Source: Rhypophila decipiens
Lineage: Eukaryota > Ascomycota > Sordariomycetes > Sordariales > Naviculisporaceae
DNA length: 64,000 bases
Direction: 5' to 3'
Assembly (NCBI GenBank): GCA_033297075.1
Contig: MU858058.1
Coordinates: 248,001-312,000 of the forward strand
Translations under genes and position numbers: made by a program
Shown here: positions 46,511 through 58,696 of the stretch, one piece after another
Layout of the letters: every line of letters begins with the position of its first letter
Position numbering within the stretch: position 1 is the first letter of the stretch
Notes under the pieces: model-generated
What the model saw: only the letters and a program-made list of their open reading frames with translations
What the model was told of the DNA's origin: nothing
The model's database searches: none

Positions 46511-47487
46511 ATGGCAGCTCTCCGCTCTTCCTCGGCCGCCGCCCGAGTCCTCGCGGCTTCTTCGCGCCCGGCTCTTCGTCTGCAGGGCGCCTCCATTCGT
46601 GGATTTGCCCAGCTCGCCGATGGCGCTCAGCACAGCACGACTGCTGCCGAGCAGCCGGCCAAGATGAAGACGTTCCAAATCTACCGCTGGAATCCCGATA
46701 CGCCGACCGAGAAGCCGAAAATGGAAAGCTACACCATTGATCTCAACAAGACCGGACCCATGGTGCTCGACGCCCTTATTCGCATCAAGAACGAGATTGA
46801 TCCTACCCTGACTTTCCGTCGCAGCTGCAGAGAGGGTATCTGCGGTAGCTGCGCCATGAACATCAACGGAACCAACACCCTTGCCTGCCTTTGTGAGTCG
46901 TTGTCCAGGCCAGAAACGTCATGTCAGAAGATGCTCATACGTGCGCGATAGGCCGCATTCCCACCGACGACAATGCCGACACCAAGATCTATCCTCTGCC
47001 GCACACCTACGTCGTCAAGGACCTGGTGCCTGACCTTACCCTCTTCTACAAGCAGTACAAGTCGATCAAGCCTTACTTGCAAAGGGATACCCCGGCTCCT
47101 GACGTGAGTTCTGGACTGAGCCATATGCTTTCCCACTACGAATAACTGACAGTTGTGGACCTGTAGGGCAAGGAATATAGACAAACCAAGGCGGACCGTA
47201 AGAAGCTGGACGGTCTCTACGAGTGCATTCTCTGCGCCTGCTGCTCGACCTCGTGCCCTTCGTACTGGTGGAACTCTGAGGAGTACCTTGGACCTGCCAT
47301 CCTCCTCCAGTCTTACCGGTGGCTTATCGATTCGCGTGACGAGAGAAAGGCCGAGCGTATGGATGCGCTGAACAACTCGATGAGCCTTTACCGCTGCCAC
47401 ACCATTCTCAACTGCACACGGACGTGCCCCAAGGGTCTCAACCCCGGTCTGGCTATTGCGAACATCAAGAAGGAGATGGCTTTTTAA
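46511..47487 (+). CDS. SDH2: succinate dehydrogenase iron-sulfur subunit
   Basis: Exons 46511-46892, 46952-47103 and 47167-47487 encode 284 residues. A presequence rich in Ala, Arg and Ser ([20 protein letters not shown]) is followed by the [2Fe-2S] motif [20 protein letters not shown] and the [4Fe-4S]/[3Fe-4S] motifs [16 protein letters not shown] and [17 protein letters not shown]. This is the electron-transfer subunit of respiratory complex II on the matrix side of the inner membrane. Introns are 59 and 63 bp; the first has donor GTGAGT and splits the codon for a Cys just after the 2Fe-2S loop. The assembly-factor gene SDHAF3, whose product acts on this subunit, lies 17 kb away. Confidence 0.96.
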
Positions 47488-48071
47488 GAGTCTTAATCGG
47501 GCGAGGGGTAGAGTTGATGGGGTCCGAGAGATTGGCAAACAAGCATTGTCTTGTCACCAGGACGAAGTCGGTATAGAGCGGTCTGGTTTGGGGGGGGTGG
47601 GGTTGAGGGCGGTTTAGGTTGGCTGTCAAAAGAACAAACGTCCTATCTTTAATGTGGACTGTTCAAAAGTGTAAACTTTGTACCCTGGTCTGTCTCTCTT
47701 TGTGCACGGTTTTTGGAGTTTTACTTTGTCACAATAACAGCAAATAGGGACTTTTCTTTTTGGTTCAATATCGTTTTGGGGTAGAATCGCACTAGATATG
47801 GCAAGCATGGTTGAATCCCCATTTCGGTGCATCTCGACGAGCTCAGGCTCCAAAGCAATTCCTCTTTTTTTTTGTCCTAACGTGGTCACTAATCCTTGCT
47901 CACACACTTTAGAGATGAGAAGTATCCAAGCAGGACCGACAATGCCAAACCCCTTTTATGCCAATAACTACCTTGGCCACGTACCGTCCCGAAAGTCTCC
48001 ATCATGCAGTACGGCCACAACCTAAAACGAAACAAGGTACCGCCCGCAAACTAGTAGCCGGATCATGGCTC
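47488..48071. other. convergent intergenic region
   Basis: 3' flanks of SDH2 and of the small secreted-protein gene; no gene or motif supported. Confidence 0.4.
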
Positions 48072-48749
48072 CTATTCAACTTCCTCGTACACGACAGTCA
48101 CGGGCATGTAGACGTCGATGGTGATAGCAGAGGCTGTTGTTTCGCGTCAGTCAAAGCTTGTCTATGGAAATAGGGGTTCGATAGAGGACAACAACTTACG
48201 ATCCTTCCACTTGACGCTCCACTCGCCATTGTTGCCAGAGGGGAAAGCGGCCCAACGACCGCCCGCGGCGCCGGCATACTCGACGCTCTTGGACTCTTTG
48301 TCGAGGGTGAAGGAGTTCCAGTCCACCTTGGTACCCTTGGGAAATTCGGTCGCGGCGGGGTTGACGAGGTCGGCGAGGTCGAGGAGGCCGTGCGACTCGG
48401 CGCCGACCAGGGCGAGCGCGTGCTGCTCGTCTTGTCCGACCGAGGGGTACCTGTGCAGCTCGTAGAGGCCCTCGGTGCTGGGCACGGGGAAGAATTTGAC
48501 CGCTTGGGCCGGGTCCTTGTAGACGCCTACGGCTTGGCCTTTTGCGCCGAGGTATTTGCCGTTCAGGGAGGGGGTTTTACTGATGTTTGGATGGTGGTGA
48601 GTTAGATGTACCGGGCGAGCAAGGTATCTGTTGGGTATTACTCACGAGACTAGGCGCAAAGCATAGACTTTGGCGGGATCACGCTGGGTGATGGGGCTAG
48701 CGAGGCCGGTGGAGGTGAGGAAGGTGAGGGCGAGAGTTTGCCACTTCAT
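48072..48749 (-). CDS. small secreted protein without cysteine, unknown function
   Basis: Exons 48646-48749, 48200-48579 and 48072-48133 on the minus strand encode 181 residues. The signal peptide MKWQTLALTFLTSTGLAS is followed by PITQR, which may be a propeptide or processing site. The mature part has no cysteine and is globular in composition: LNGKYLGAKGQAVGVYKDP, QHALALVGAESHGLLDLADL, WSVKWKD, ending VYMPVTVVYEEVE. I do not recognise the family. The pattern of glycines and aromatic residues would allow a beta-rich fold, but that is a guess. Both introns are 66 bp and both junctions keep the frame. The upstream side carries an 8-bp tandem (GGCTGGGA) near 48806-48822. Confidence 0.78.
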
Positions 48750-51260
48750 TGTTGATGGAGTTGTAAGGATTATACTGTGTAATGATTTTGGGGTTTTTGG
48801 AAGCTGGGAGGCTGGGAGGCTGGGAAGCACTTGATGGATAGTCAATTGCAAGAGTAGTGAGATGGATAAAGCTTTGGCTGTAGTCGTCACTGTCTTGGGA
48901 AACTGGTCTGTTTGTGATGAAGCTGTGTCTCCTGACTCAAAACAACCTTCGACTAGATGCCGAACATGGCCGCCTTCTTATCCATTTTCTGTTTTCTCGT
49001 TCCTCGTTCCTTCCCCCTCCATCCCACGTTCTTGAGCCCCTTCCTTCCTTCGTCTTTGCACCATGCCCACTTCCCCTTCCCTTCTCGACTGCTTCATGTG
49101 CACCCTTCACGGCGTCGATGATCCAGCCCACACCACCACGACGAAACAACGAAGTAAGTAAATCACTCCACGACCGGTCACGTCACTTCCCCATAGTCAC
49201 AAATTTGCTGCTCTTGGAGGGTCTGGAGGAATTAAAGTGCAACCCATCACGCTTGGCGCCACTTTGACGGCAATTTGGGGCAAAATACCCTCTGCAGGTT
49301 GTTTAAAGATGCCGGCAGCTATGGCTCAATTCTGCCGCTATCATCGATGCCACCCGCTCACTCGTGCATGGGCCGGGGCCTTCAAAAGAGGCAAATTGGA
49401 GAAGAAAACAGGCAAGGGCAATTTGTTCGTCGGTCTCGCCCCTTGTGCCTTGTCGTCTGGGCGTGAGGCCCGCCCCCATCAGGATATATTATATCGAAGC
49501 ACACCTGTTGCTTGTATAACAGCGGGCATAGAGTAGACTTATAGAGGGTGTACTTATTTTTAGGATCCGGTTCTTAGTACGTTCCCCAGACCTGGTTTGA
49601 TGCTCACTTTATATTCCAGAGACGGGTTAATATCTTGGCCTGTTGCAGCCGGCATACTGAGAGTTCATTTACAACAAGATGGGCGCGGGATTCTCCAAGC
49701 TTCTTTGATGACGAGAAGCGAGAGGCTCCTTCTCTCCTTCCTTCTCTAGACTACTGCAGAGAAGCTCCGCAGTGGTTTCCATCGGTTCTAGAATATTGCA
49801 GTTCATATCCAGGGACGCGGCTTCCCACTTGTACGTCACTGAAGTCTGAACTCTAATCCCGGTCAGCATGTCGGCCTTCTCCCGGCCGTCTCTTCATCGC
49901 CCGGACATGAACAAATTGTCTGGAATATATCAGAATATAACCGCCCTAACGTCCTTCCTTTTCCAATGACGGACATTGGAAACCGCAAAGGTTCCTACCT
50001 TTTGATAAATATTACCTTGCCCATATGCGAGGCCGTCGACAGCCGCAACGTTCCTTCTCTCTTCCATCTTTTATCGTCCTCGGTGTACGTATGAGGTACG
50101 CGGATATTAATCTGATCTTCCTATCGCTCTGCAGACTTGATGGTTGTTGGCTCTGGAGTTGCATTCGACTCGTGGTCACGAAGCTGGGAAACTCTTCGTC
50201 CTGTCCGTCAATGCTGTCTGTCCTTTTCGGACGGACCCTTCTTGTCGCCCTCCTTCTCCTCTGCTACCACCTATTTCAGGAACCAGTCCTTTTTAGAGGG
50301 AAAAGACCTGCATCCACCAAGCCAAGTTCCCTCCCACCGGAGCACATCCGGCCTCCACAGCCTCGCCCATTCCAGTCCATTCCATCCCCCACACGCGGAC
50401 TGAATTGCCTTGCACACACACAAACCGGGCATTCCTCTGATACGCTGGTTTAAACGCGCCCGTATATCTTTCTCCCATTTGGGGTCGACGGAGAATTGTT
50501 TCATATGTCATGGGCTGATCTATCCCTCTGCGAGTCTGCACTTACATCCAATCCTGGAATGTAACGCTGTCAAGTGGCATCCCCAAGCCTTTCCTATGCC
50601 GTCCCGATAATCCGGAGTGTCGTCCGGAGGGATTACTTCTTGGTCTTATCTACCACCCTAATGGGAAGTATATCAAAGTCGGCGAAAACTCTGATCTGCC
50701 ATGTCTCAGAAGGCTCCTTTTCAGCTTAAGGTTCTCGGAGTTGCTCCCGCCATTTATTGCTATTTCTGGAAGCGCATTTCTTCATTCGCCATATGCGGTC
50801 CGGCTTGGCTGCCATTATACACAGCAATTCACCCCAACCTGTCCTCCGGTTGTTGATTATATATCAGCCGAAACAAATTGCAGTTGTTGGTTGGTCAGTT
50901 CCAGATAAACAGCCATCGAGGACCATGTCTGGGGAAAGTACCACCTCCAAGAGAGAATCCCCAAAGGCCCAGACACGCAAGAAAGGAAAAGAACTTCCAC
51001 GGGCGTAATTGAGACTCGTTGTTGTCTAGGAATGGCATGTTGGCTGTTCGTAACGTTGATCTTGTCCGCTTCTCGAAAGGTCCTTGGAAGGAATTGAGAG
51101 ACATCGTGATAGGGATAACTATCGTCGACGAGTATATGAAGGACCTTGGAGACGGGCATTCCCTGTCCTCAGATGGCAGAACATCATCATCATCTTCCTG
51201 AATAACATCACTTGCCTCTATATCCTTCCCAACAACAAAGATCCTACACCATCCAAAACC
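48750..51260. promoter_or_regulatory. long intergenic region between two secreted-protein genes
   Basis: 2.5 kb between divergent genes. A 50025-50453 plus-strand frame and a possible gene scrap at 50925-51201 are discussed under findings and rejections. A GGCTGGGA tandem of about three units lies near 48806. No promoter motif recognised. Confidence 0.4.
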
Positions 51261-51891
51261 ATGCTTCAATCAACAACCTCCATCTTCCTCCTCCTCGCAG
51301 GAGTAGCTATTGCCCTCCCTGCAGGCACCACTACCGAAAAATGCGAACCTATGATCCTCTGCGTTGATGGCATCAACGAGTGTGGCATAAGGTTCGGAAA
51401 GTAAGTTCGACTTCCACACTCTTCTCTAATTGCCCAAGAGATCAAGCACTAACATCATCTGCAGCTGCTATGATGTCTGCAATCCCGCAGCCAAACCAAC
51501 ACCACCACCTTGTCCTCCTACCACAAAAACTACCACAACAGCTGCCCCTACCAATACCGACAAGCCTCTCAATAACATCCGTCTTACCACAACCACCACT
51601 CCCAAAACGACCACGACCACTACCACCAGCTCAACAAAGACCACCTCGACTTGCAACGGAAGTGGTTTACAGGTCTGCTGGGACGGAGTTAACGCATGTG
51701 GCATGATGTATGGAGGGTCAGTATCTCCATTCTGTGATGCATTTCTTTGACATTGGACTAACCTTTCGAGTAGATGCTTCGCTGACTGCAAGCCATGGCC
51801 TACATTCACACCTCCTCCTTGCAACATCACGACGACGAATACCACCACGACAACTGCTCCCAAGACAACCAAGAAGCCACTTTTGTTCTAA
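51261..51891 (+). CDS. small secreted Cys-rich protein with a duplicated domain
   Basis: Exons 51261-51400, 51465-51716 and 51774-51891 encode 169 residues. The signal peptide MLQSTTSIFLLLAGVAIALP precedes two copies of a Cys module: KCEPMILCVDGINECG plus IRFGNCYDVCNP, and TCNGSGLQVCWDGVNACG plus MMYGGCFADCKP. Each module is followed by TPPPC and a Thr/Pro-rich linker (AAPTNTDK; TTTTTAPKTTKK). The two introns fall at the same place, phase 2, one residue before the Cys of NCYDVC and GCFADC. So the gene arose by an internal duplication that included the intron. The Thr-rich linkers are likely O-glycosylated. I know no function; a secreted effector or wall protein is possible. Confidence 0.82.
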
Positions 51892-54142
51892 ACGCGAGCT
51901 TGATGATTTGAACGTGTTACGACTTTTCTCATCTCAGTCCATAATTTTATGCTTAATTTTGTTTGTCCGCTGATAGAGTTTCCCTTTTTCTGGTCACCAT
52001 TTCGGAGAGATTTCAAAAAGATACCCAATCAGTCAGCCCGAGGCGATTCGTTGGTAGAAGAAGAGTCTCTGGGACTTTTATGACTTTTATTTTGTCACTT
52101 AATTTCTTACTATTTACATACTCGAGGGGTGAGGGAAAAGAGCAAAAACAAGTTATAGACTTAGTAATTGAAGCGTTTACATATTGCAACTGAACATCTG
52201 TTAAACCCCAAGATCCGGTTATCTTTATTGTATCATCTCGACTGAACCATTATCTGGAAGACTGAGTGAACGTATCTACCCAACAGAAATACAAGATAAA
52301 AGGGCTTATGGCCTTATACAGTCCCAGAGAGATAACACGTACATAATAAGGGGTTTCCATGAGCCAACTATATAAAGACTTCCAAACAAACGGATATGTT
52401 CTTTGCTTTTTTGTTGGGGAATATCCAAACTATTATCGTCCAAGGGGTACTAACATCCGAAGTCCAGTAGAAAGGCTACTACTATATGGATACTAAAGTA
52501 CTTTCCTAACTCCATATCTTGGTGTCTTTATCGTGCTCCTCATATTCACTGAATAGAGAAAACATCCATCTGTATTCGGGTCTTCCCGCTATAAGGGGTC
52601 GCTACAGTCCAGCAAGCCTCCGGGGTTATGCCAGACCTAAGTAGCATATATGTATACATCAGACAATGACAACCAGGCAGGGATTCTACCTAATTACCTC
52701 CTGGATGTTACATGCATGACACGAATTAGCACACCATGGACGAAGTATGGCACTACTCCCCGCACGGCACTATCCATCTGCCCCATCCACCATCTTGAAA
52801 CAAGTTGACAGAGAGACAGGCATATACAGACATGGCAGCAATATCAAGCCACTATATCAACTACGTGTGACGGTCATCCGGATACCCATCACAGATGATG
52901 GCCTAGGCTGGAATGACATGTTCATACCAGCAAACCGCTGTTCATATCATGAAGTTTGCCAAGCCAACACTCAACAAGGCATCAGACTTTGAAATCCATC
53001 CATCCATCGAGCCATCTAGTTGTTCTAGAAAACAAAGACGGAAAGAACCATATCAAGGGTCCAAGACACCACCAGATCACGTATCGGGACTGCCCGAGTC
53101 CCTGTAAGAGCTGGCCTGGCCCCATGCGGCTCTGTTGGCTGAGATGGTCTGGGCCGGGCCGGGCTGGATCGTGAGGAACTTACTACTTGTGATAAGTGAG
53201 CCGACGTTACCTTCTGGCAACAACTTAAACGGACGGGTCGGACGTACGCAACAGTAACTCGGGCTTGGCCCCGTGTCTGGGCTGGCAAGTTCTGGGCTGG
53301 GCTGGGTTGTAGGAGTATGGGATGTAAAACAAAGTACAGTACAGCGAGCGCTCTACGCAGTGAACCTGGTCGGTGTCCTGATGACAGCTAGGTAGTTGGA
53401 TATGAACACTGATGTACCTTGGGTAACTAACTACACAAAGCAAACTTGCTGGCTGGTCTGGGCCCTGTAGGGCAGGATCGAGAGCGTTAGTAACCCGTCA
53501 GTCGGCAGGTCGGCGCCGCCTTGGCTTGGGGAAGATCTAGACCGATAGCGGGCTAACGATAACATACGAGGTACCTAGCTATAGTGGCTATCCCATGTGC
53601 TCTGTTCGTCGACGCAATATCGCCGTTGTAGGTAAGAGGTACCATTGCAGATGTACTCTGGAACCTAATGGAGACTGATCTTCAAGTACCTGGCCGGTAT
53701 CAGTGAGAGAATGGACCCGGGGGAAAGGTTCGCGGCAAGTTTCGGACAAGAATGCTACATCTGGATGGATGGAATGATCGATATGAAAAGCCCTTACTCG
53801 TTCGGTCTCTTTCACCAAAATCTCAAAACATTCCTACGTCGCTAGACAGTTCGCCCATATGGAAAACAAACGTAATTCCCCATGTAAATCCGCACTTTTC
53901 TGAGCCTCCGATTCCGGTGCCCCGGACCATATTATCCTTGGTACATAATCGTACATCCATACAACATCTTGGCAGGAAAAGGAGAACCACTTGTCAAGAT
54001 CGACAACATGTCATGTGCCAACGAAAACGCGAAAGAAACAACGAGCACTGCCATCGACTACATGTGAAGAGAGGAAAACCAATAGGTACACCGAATATCC
54101 ATCTGAAAAAAAAAAAAGGCCAAGTATATTCCATTTATGGGC
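51892..54142. other. convergent intergenic region
   Basis: 2.25 kb between the ends of the Cys-rich gene and ADE2. Low coding potential in all frames; no RNA gene or element recognised. Confidence 0.4.
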
Positions 54143-56299
54143 TTAGGCCTTTGGTTTCATACCCGCAAGGTAAGCCACATCTCCACCTGTCCTAAGCTTG
54201 GTACCCTTTTCGATGACGGCTTCCTCCATCTCTAGTTGATACTTCTTCATGGCGGCCTGGTACTCGTGAACGAACGCACCAAGGATTCGAATCGCGAGCA
54301 GAGCGGCATTTGTTGAGTTGTTGATGCCCACGGTGGCCGTCGGTACACCCCTCTGTCGAGACAAGGTTAGAAGGAGACCACACAAGAAAGAGAGAAAGAT
54401 AAACAACAAGCAAGAAACACTTACAGGCATCTGGACAATACTCAGGAGACTGTCCATCCCATCAAGGTGAGTGGCTTTCACAGGGACGCCAATCACGGGC
54501 AGCGGCGTCTCTGACGACAGCATGCCAGGAAGGTGGGCGGCTCCACCAGCAGCAGCAATGATCACTTTGATACCCTTTCCAGCAGCCTCATCGGCGACGC
54601 GCATCATATACTTGGGCGTCCGGTGGGCAGAGGTAATATCAAGAGCATATGGGACACCAAATTCCTTGAGGATGTCTAATCCAGCCTTCAACACCGGAAG
54701 ATCCGAGTCGGAGCCCATGGTCACGAGAACCAGGGGCTTGTCCGGTTCAGCTCCAAACCCGTTTTCAGTTTCTTCGCTGGTGCCGTTTGTTTCTACAGCC
54801 GTATCCTGGGTCTCAGGGAGTTGGGCATTATGGGAATCAAAGATAGCTTTGGCAGCTGGCTCCCTCTCAATCATAGTCTCATCATTGGTGGAAGGCTCCT
54901 CCTTGGGTCGAAGTTGCTCGGTCGCGCCATCAATCCTTTCTTGCCTTATCCGGTCCACTAGCTCGATAAATGGGGCGGCCTTTTTCTCGAGCTCCTCGAT
55001 GGAGGAATAGCCGTTAATGGTGATGTGGCCAATCTTTCGACCGGGTTTGGACTCTTTACCATAGAGATGGAGATGTACATCCATATCCTTGTCGAAGGTA
55101 CGTCTTGCGCGACGGGTGAGTTCGTGATGTGAAGTTGGTGTCGCACCACCAAGGATGTTGAGCATAATGGATGCCGGCACCCTGGGTATGAGATTCTCAG
55201 GGACTGGCAGATCAAGGACGGCATGTATTTGGGCCTTGTACTGGGACATGTACGGGACGGCCTCGATAGTGTAATGGCCCGAGTTATGTGGCCGGGGAGC
55301 CACCTCGTTGACCATTAAGGAATCTAGGAAACATGTTAGTCAATATGAATATTTGCTTGAAAGGCCAATATTTTCCTTACCGTCATCAAGGAGGAACATT
55401 TCCACCGCAAAGACGCCTCTGCCCCACAAGGTGCTGATTACCTTGCAGGCCAGTTTCCTCGCCTTTTCACAAACCTCATCCGGCACCTCTCTAGGAGGCA
55501 GGAACGTCTTTGTGCAAATAGAGTCCTCGTGAATGGTCTCTACAGCAGGGTAAGGGACACACCCGGTAAGATTGCCGTGGTCATCCTCTGTCCGGATGAC
55601 CATCACAGCCAGCTCCTTGACGAACGGAGCCCATTTCTCTGCATACAGGGGCAGGTTCCCCAGAGCGGTCACGGCAGGGACAAGATCATCCTCGCTGCTG
55701 ACTTTGAAGTTGCCCCTCCCGTCGTAGCTTCCCTTGCGAGCCTTGAGCATGAAAGGGTAGCCATATTTCTCGGCCGCCTCCTTCAGGGAATCGAGTGTCT
55801 CATCTCCCGAGGCAATCGCCATCTGCTCGGCAATGGGAATCCCACCGTCGGAGCGAAAGTGCTCTTTCTGGAGGTACTTGTCCTGGACAAGCCGAAGAGT
55901 TCTCCATGACGGGTGGATAGGAGGCCGGTGAATTGCAACTGTTCCATCGTCAAGCTCAACCTCGACGCCATCCCTCTCAATCTCCTCGAGCACCTCGGTA
56001 TCGACGTGCTCGATCTCAACCGACAGGTAATCGGAGCGAGATGCCAGCTCCCGGATGCGTGCTGCGTCTTTGAAAGAACCGGTAACATGGCGGTTCGTGT
56101 TGTGCGCCTGCTTTGCGGGGGCGTTCTTCTCATCCAGAATGGCAACGTCGATGCCCAGAGGATTCGCTGCCTCACAAAGCATGCGGCCGAGCTGGCCGCC
56201 GCCGAGTAGTCCTATAACGGGATTGCCACCCATCATCTCTTCCGTCTGTGTCTGCGCCTGGAGTATCAAGAGATTTCGTAGGGTTAGCTGATGGCTCAT
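54143..56299 (-). CDS. ADE2: phosphoribosylaminoimidazole carboxylase (PurK-PurE fusion)
   Basis: Exons 55381-56299, 54425-55323 and 54143-54352 on the minus strand give up to 675 residues. The PurK-like ATP-grasp part starts with VIGLLGGGQLGRMLCEAAN and includes KARKGSYDGRGNF and NEVAPRPHNSGHYTIEA. The PurE part follows a charged linker (aa 400-435 region) with VTMGSDSDLPVL, SAHRTPKYM and AAGGAAHLPGMLSS. It converts AIR to CAIR in de novo purine synthesis. The second intron (54353-54424) is 72 bp and in frame; splicing joins VQMP to RGVPTATV. The N-terminus is uncertain: CTAACCC and CTCCAG within the first 50 bases look like the end of a 5'-leader intron, so M22 (MMGGNPVIG, 56236) is a likely true start. 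It diverges from DUS4. Confidence 0.92.
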
Positions 56300-57141
56300 T
56301 GACTTATAGATTTCGGATGACCGTGCGTGCTCATGAGATTTGCTGCAGGTCCTGGACGCTAGCCAGAAACTCTATTTGATAAAAAGTGGCGCAAATGACT
56401 CGACGAGGCGGTATGGAACTATGGATACAGGTCCGCTATGAAAGCTTGATGTCACTTTGCCGATATCAAAATTTTACCGTTTGTCATGGAGGTTCCAAGC
56501 CGATCGCCTCCGGTACTGCGATACCGAGGAGGGCACGTGGGGTTTTCCATTTAAGAGGGGGGAAATTTACAGCTGGTGGCGTCAAAGGCCGTAATAAAGG
56601 TCGTAATATGATACGGTATGGTTGATCCGCCATAATACGTTATAAATGCCCCTATAAGCCATGGAGTGTCAGCCTCTGTAAAGCTAGATTCTTCGTCGTA
56701 CACGTCCGTATGCGTATCAATTCGCATTCATTACCTCGTTTCAAGTCGTTGTAGCCAATCAACAGCCTCTTTTCTACCCCGCCAGGGTGTTCGTCCCATT
56801 CTTGCTCAGACAATGAGGAATTGTAAAATCCGGACCAAAATTTTGAGGCTCATGACAGCACTGAAGAAGACGGCATATTTTGTAGGAATATTGATACTAC
56901 ATTGATATTTTCAGGAAATCTTACGCTTGACTTCTCATTCAGGCCAGGCGGGAGAAACCGTACAGATCCTGGGCTTGAGTCAGATGTGGGTGAAGACTCA
57001 TTGCTCACTCACTCACCTATCCTTAGCCCAACTTCTCACAACTGTGAACTTCCATACAGGAGAAGACAAGGCGACGAACTTACACTCACCCTCTCAAAGC
57101 TTCGTTAATTCCGACTCACCAGAGAAAAAAAGATCGATCCA
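56300..57141. promoter_or_regulatory. shared upstream region of ADE2 and DUS4
   Basis: About 840 bp between divergent genes. A TGACTCG string near 56397 is one base from the Gcn4/Cpc1 site TGACTCA that controls ADE genes in yeasts; suggestive only. Confidence 0.4.
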
Positions 57142-58696
57142 ATGGATCAAGACTTTGTGCAGTAAGGCCAACTTACACCTCCTCATTCACCAATTATGGC
57201 AGGTTTGCCAGTAGCTTCACAAACTCATGACCAGTGTCATGAAAGCAGGAGGCCATCCTCGTCATGTACTGACTGGCCTTGTTCTCTTTTTGTATTCTAT
57301 TACCGGTTCCTCACTGACAAACACTATTCTCGCTGTCAAAAGCCCGCTCAAGCTCTTTGACCTCGCCAAGAGCCAAAAGAGGTTCCTATACACCTCGGCT
57401 CCTATGGTCAGATATAGCAAGGCAAGTAGCCTGGCATCTTTTTACACATACTTCACTCTCTCTGACTGGTTAAGTAGCTTGCCTTTCGCCAGACAGTATT
57501 CGAGTATGGGACGGATCTCTGCTGGACACCTATGGTTCTGGCCAAAGAGTTCAACAGGAACCGGTTTGCTCGAGACAGCGGTTAGTAAAGCTTGATCTCA
57601 TGACTCTCAGGTCCATTCTTATTGCCCTCCAGAATAATGCTCATTATATTTGTCATGGCCTCAAGATTTTACAATATCCACCAACGGGCCACAGCCTCCC
57701 ACCATCGTCCAGTTCGGCGCCAATGTTCCCCTCGAGCTAGCACGAGCATCCTCCCTCGTGGCTCCTTTTGCCAGCGGAGTTGACCTAAACTGTGGCTGTC
57801 CCCAGTCATGGGCCTGTGCAGAAACCCTAGGTGCTGCATTGATGGAGAACCGCGAGCTGGTCCGGGACATGGTGATCGAAACCCGGGAGCACCTACGACG
57901 AGACGGCTGGAGAGTGGGCAAAGAAAAGGACATTGACAGCCCCAAAGGAAGGAGCGTTAGCGTCAAGATACGAGTACACAAAGACCTGAGGTAATTGAAG
58001 ACGTGTATCTCTATCCTCCCTCTCGCCCGTTCTCTATCTAACCTTTTCAACTCCAGAAAAACAATGGACTTCATAACCACCGTCCTCGGCCCAGACCAAG
58101 ACAGACACATCGACTTCCTAACCATCCACCCGCGAACAAGATCCACCCCCTCCAGCACGCCCATAAACGTTGAATCCCTCGAGATCCTCACATCCACCTT
58201 TGGAGACAGAGTACCGATCCTAGTCTCAGGCGACGTCTTCACCCTCAACACCCTCCCATTCACATCTCATCTTGTGCCGCCGTCCCAGGATCCCCAGCAA
58301 CAGCAACAACCTCTCATCAAAATCCCAAAACTAGCAGGACTCATGTCGGCGCGCGCCATCCTCGCAAACCCAGCCCTCTACGCAGGCTACGACGCCTGCC
58401 CCTGGTCCGCAGTCGAGACCTTCATGAACAAAGTCGCCAAGGCTCCCTTACCTTTCAAGCTCGTCCTTCACCACCTTAGCGAGATGTGCGCCCCCGGCAT
58501 GGGCCCCAACAAGAACGCCCTGCTCAGTAAGCCAGAGCGAGCCGCCATGCTGGCTTGCTCCAACACGGTGGATCTGATTGACTTTTTGGATGAGAAGCGC
58601 GCTCGGGTGCTCCAGCAACAAGAAGCATCGCAGGATAATGGTGCTGGAGGGGTGGTCGCCAGTGTTTTTGATGGGTTGAGAAGGGATATGCAATGA
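57142..58696 (+). CDS. DUS4: tRNA-dihydrouridine synthase, Dus4-like
   Basis: Proposed exons 57142-57161, 57343-57421, 57478-57580, 57666-57990 and 58057-58696 give 388 residues. Conserved elements: RFLYTSAPMVRYSKLAFRQT, DLCWTPMVLAKEFNRNRFAR, VQFGANVP, DLNCGCPQ (catalytic Cys), SVKIRVHKDLR and FLTIHPRTR. Dus4 reduces uridine 20a/20b in tRNA using FMN and NADPH. The intron 57422-57477 starts with GC (AAG then GCAAGT) and ends TAG, a GC-AG intron, and the family sequence RYSK-LAF requires it. The first exon is only 20 nt (MDQDFV) and rests on phase and a CTGAC branch site near the acceptor. A start at 57227 is the alternative, but it would add an unlikely hydrophobic stretch. Confidence 0.82.

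Noticed and set aside
50025..50453. 142-codon plus-strand frame with a possible intron (GTACGT to CTGCAG near 50089-50136)
   Set aside because: Composition after either reading is not protein-like and no conserved motif is seen.
57661..58263. 200-codon minus-strand frame
   Set aside because: Antisense to the conserved DUS4 exons.
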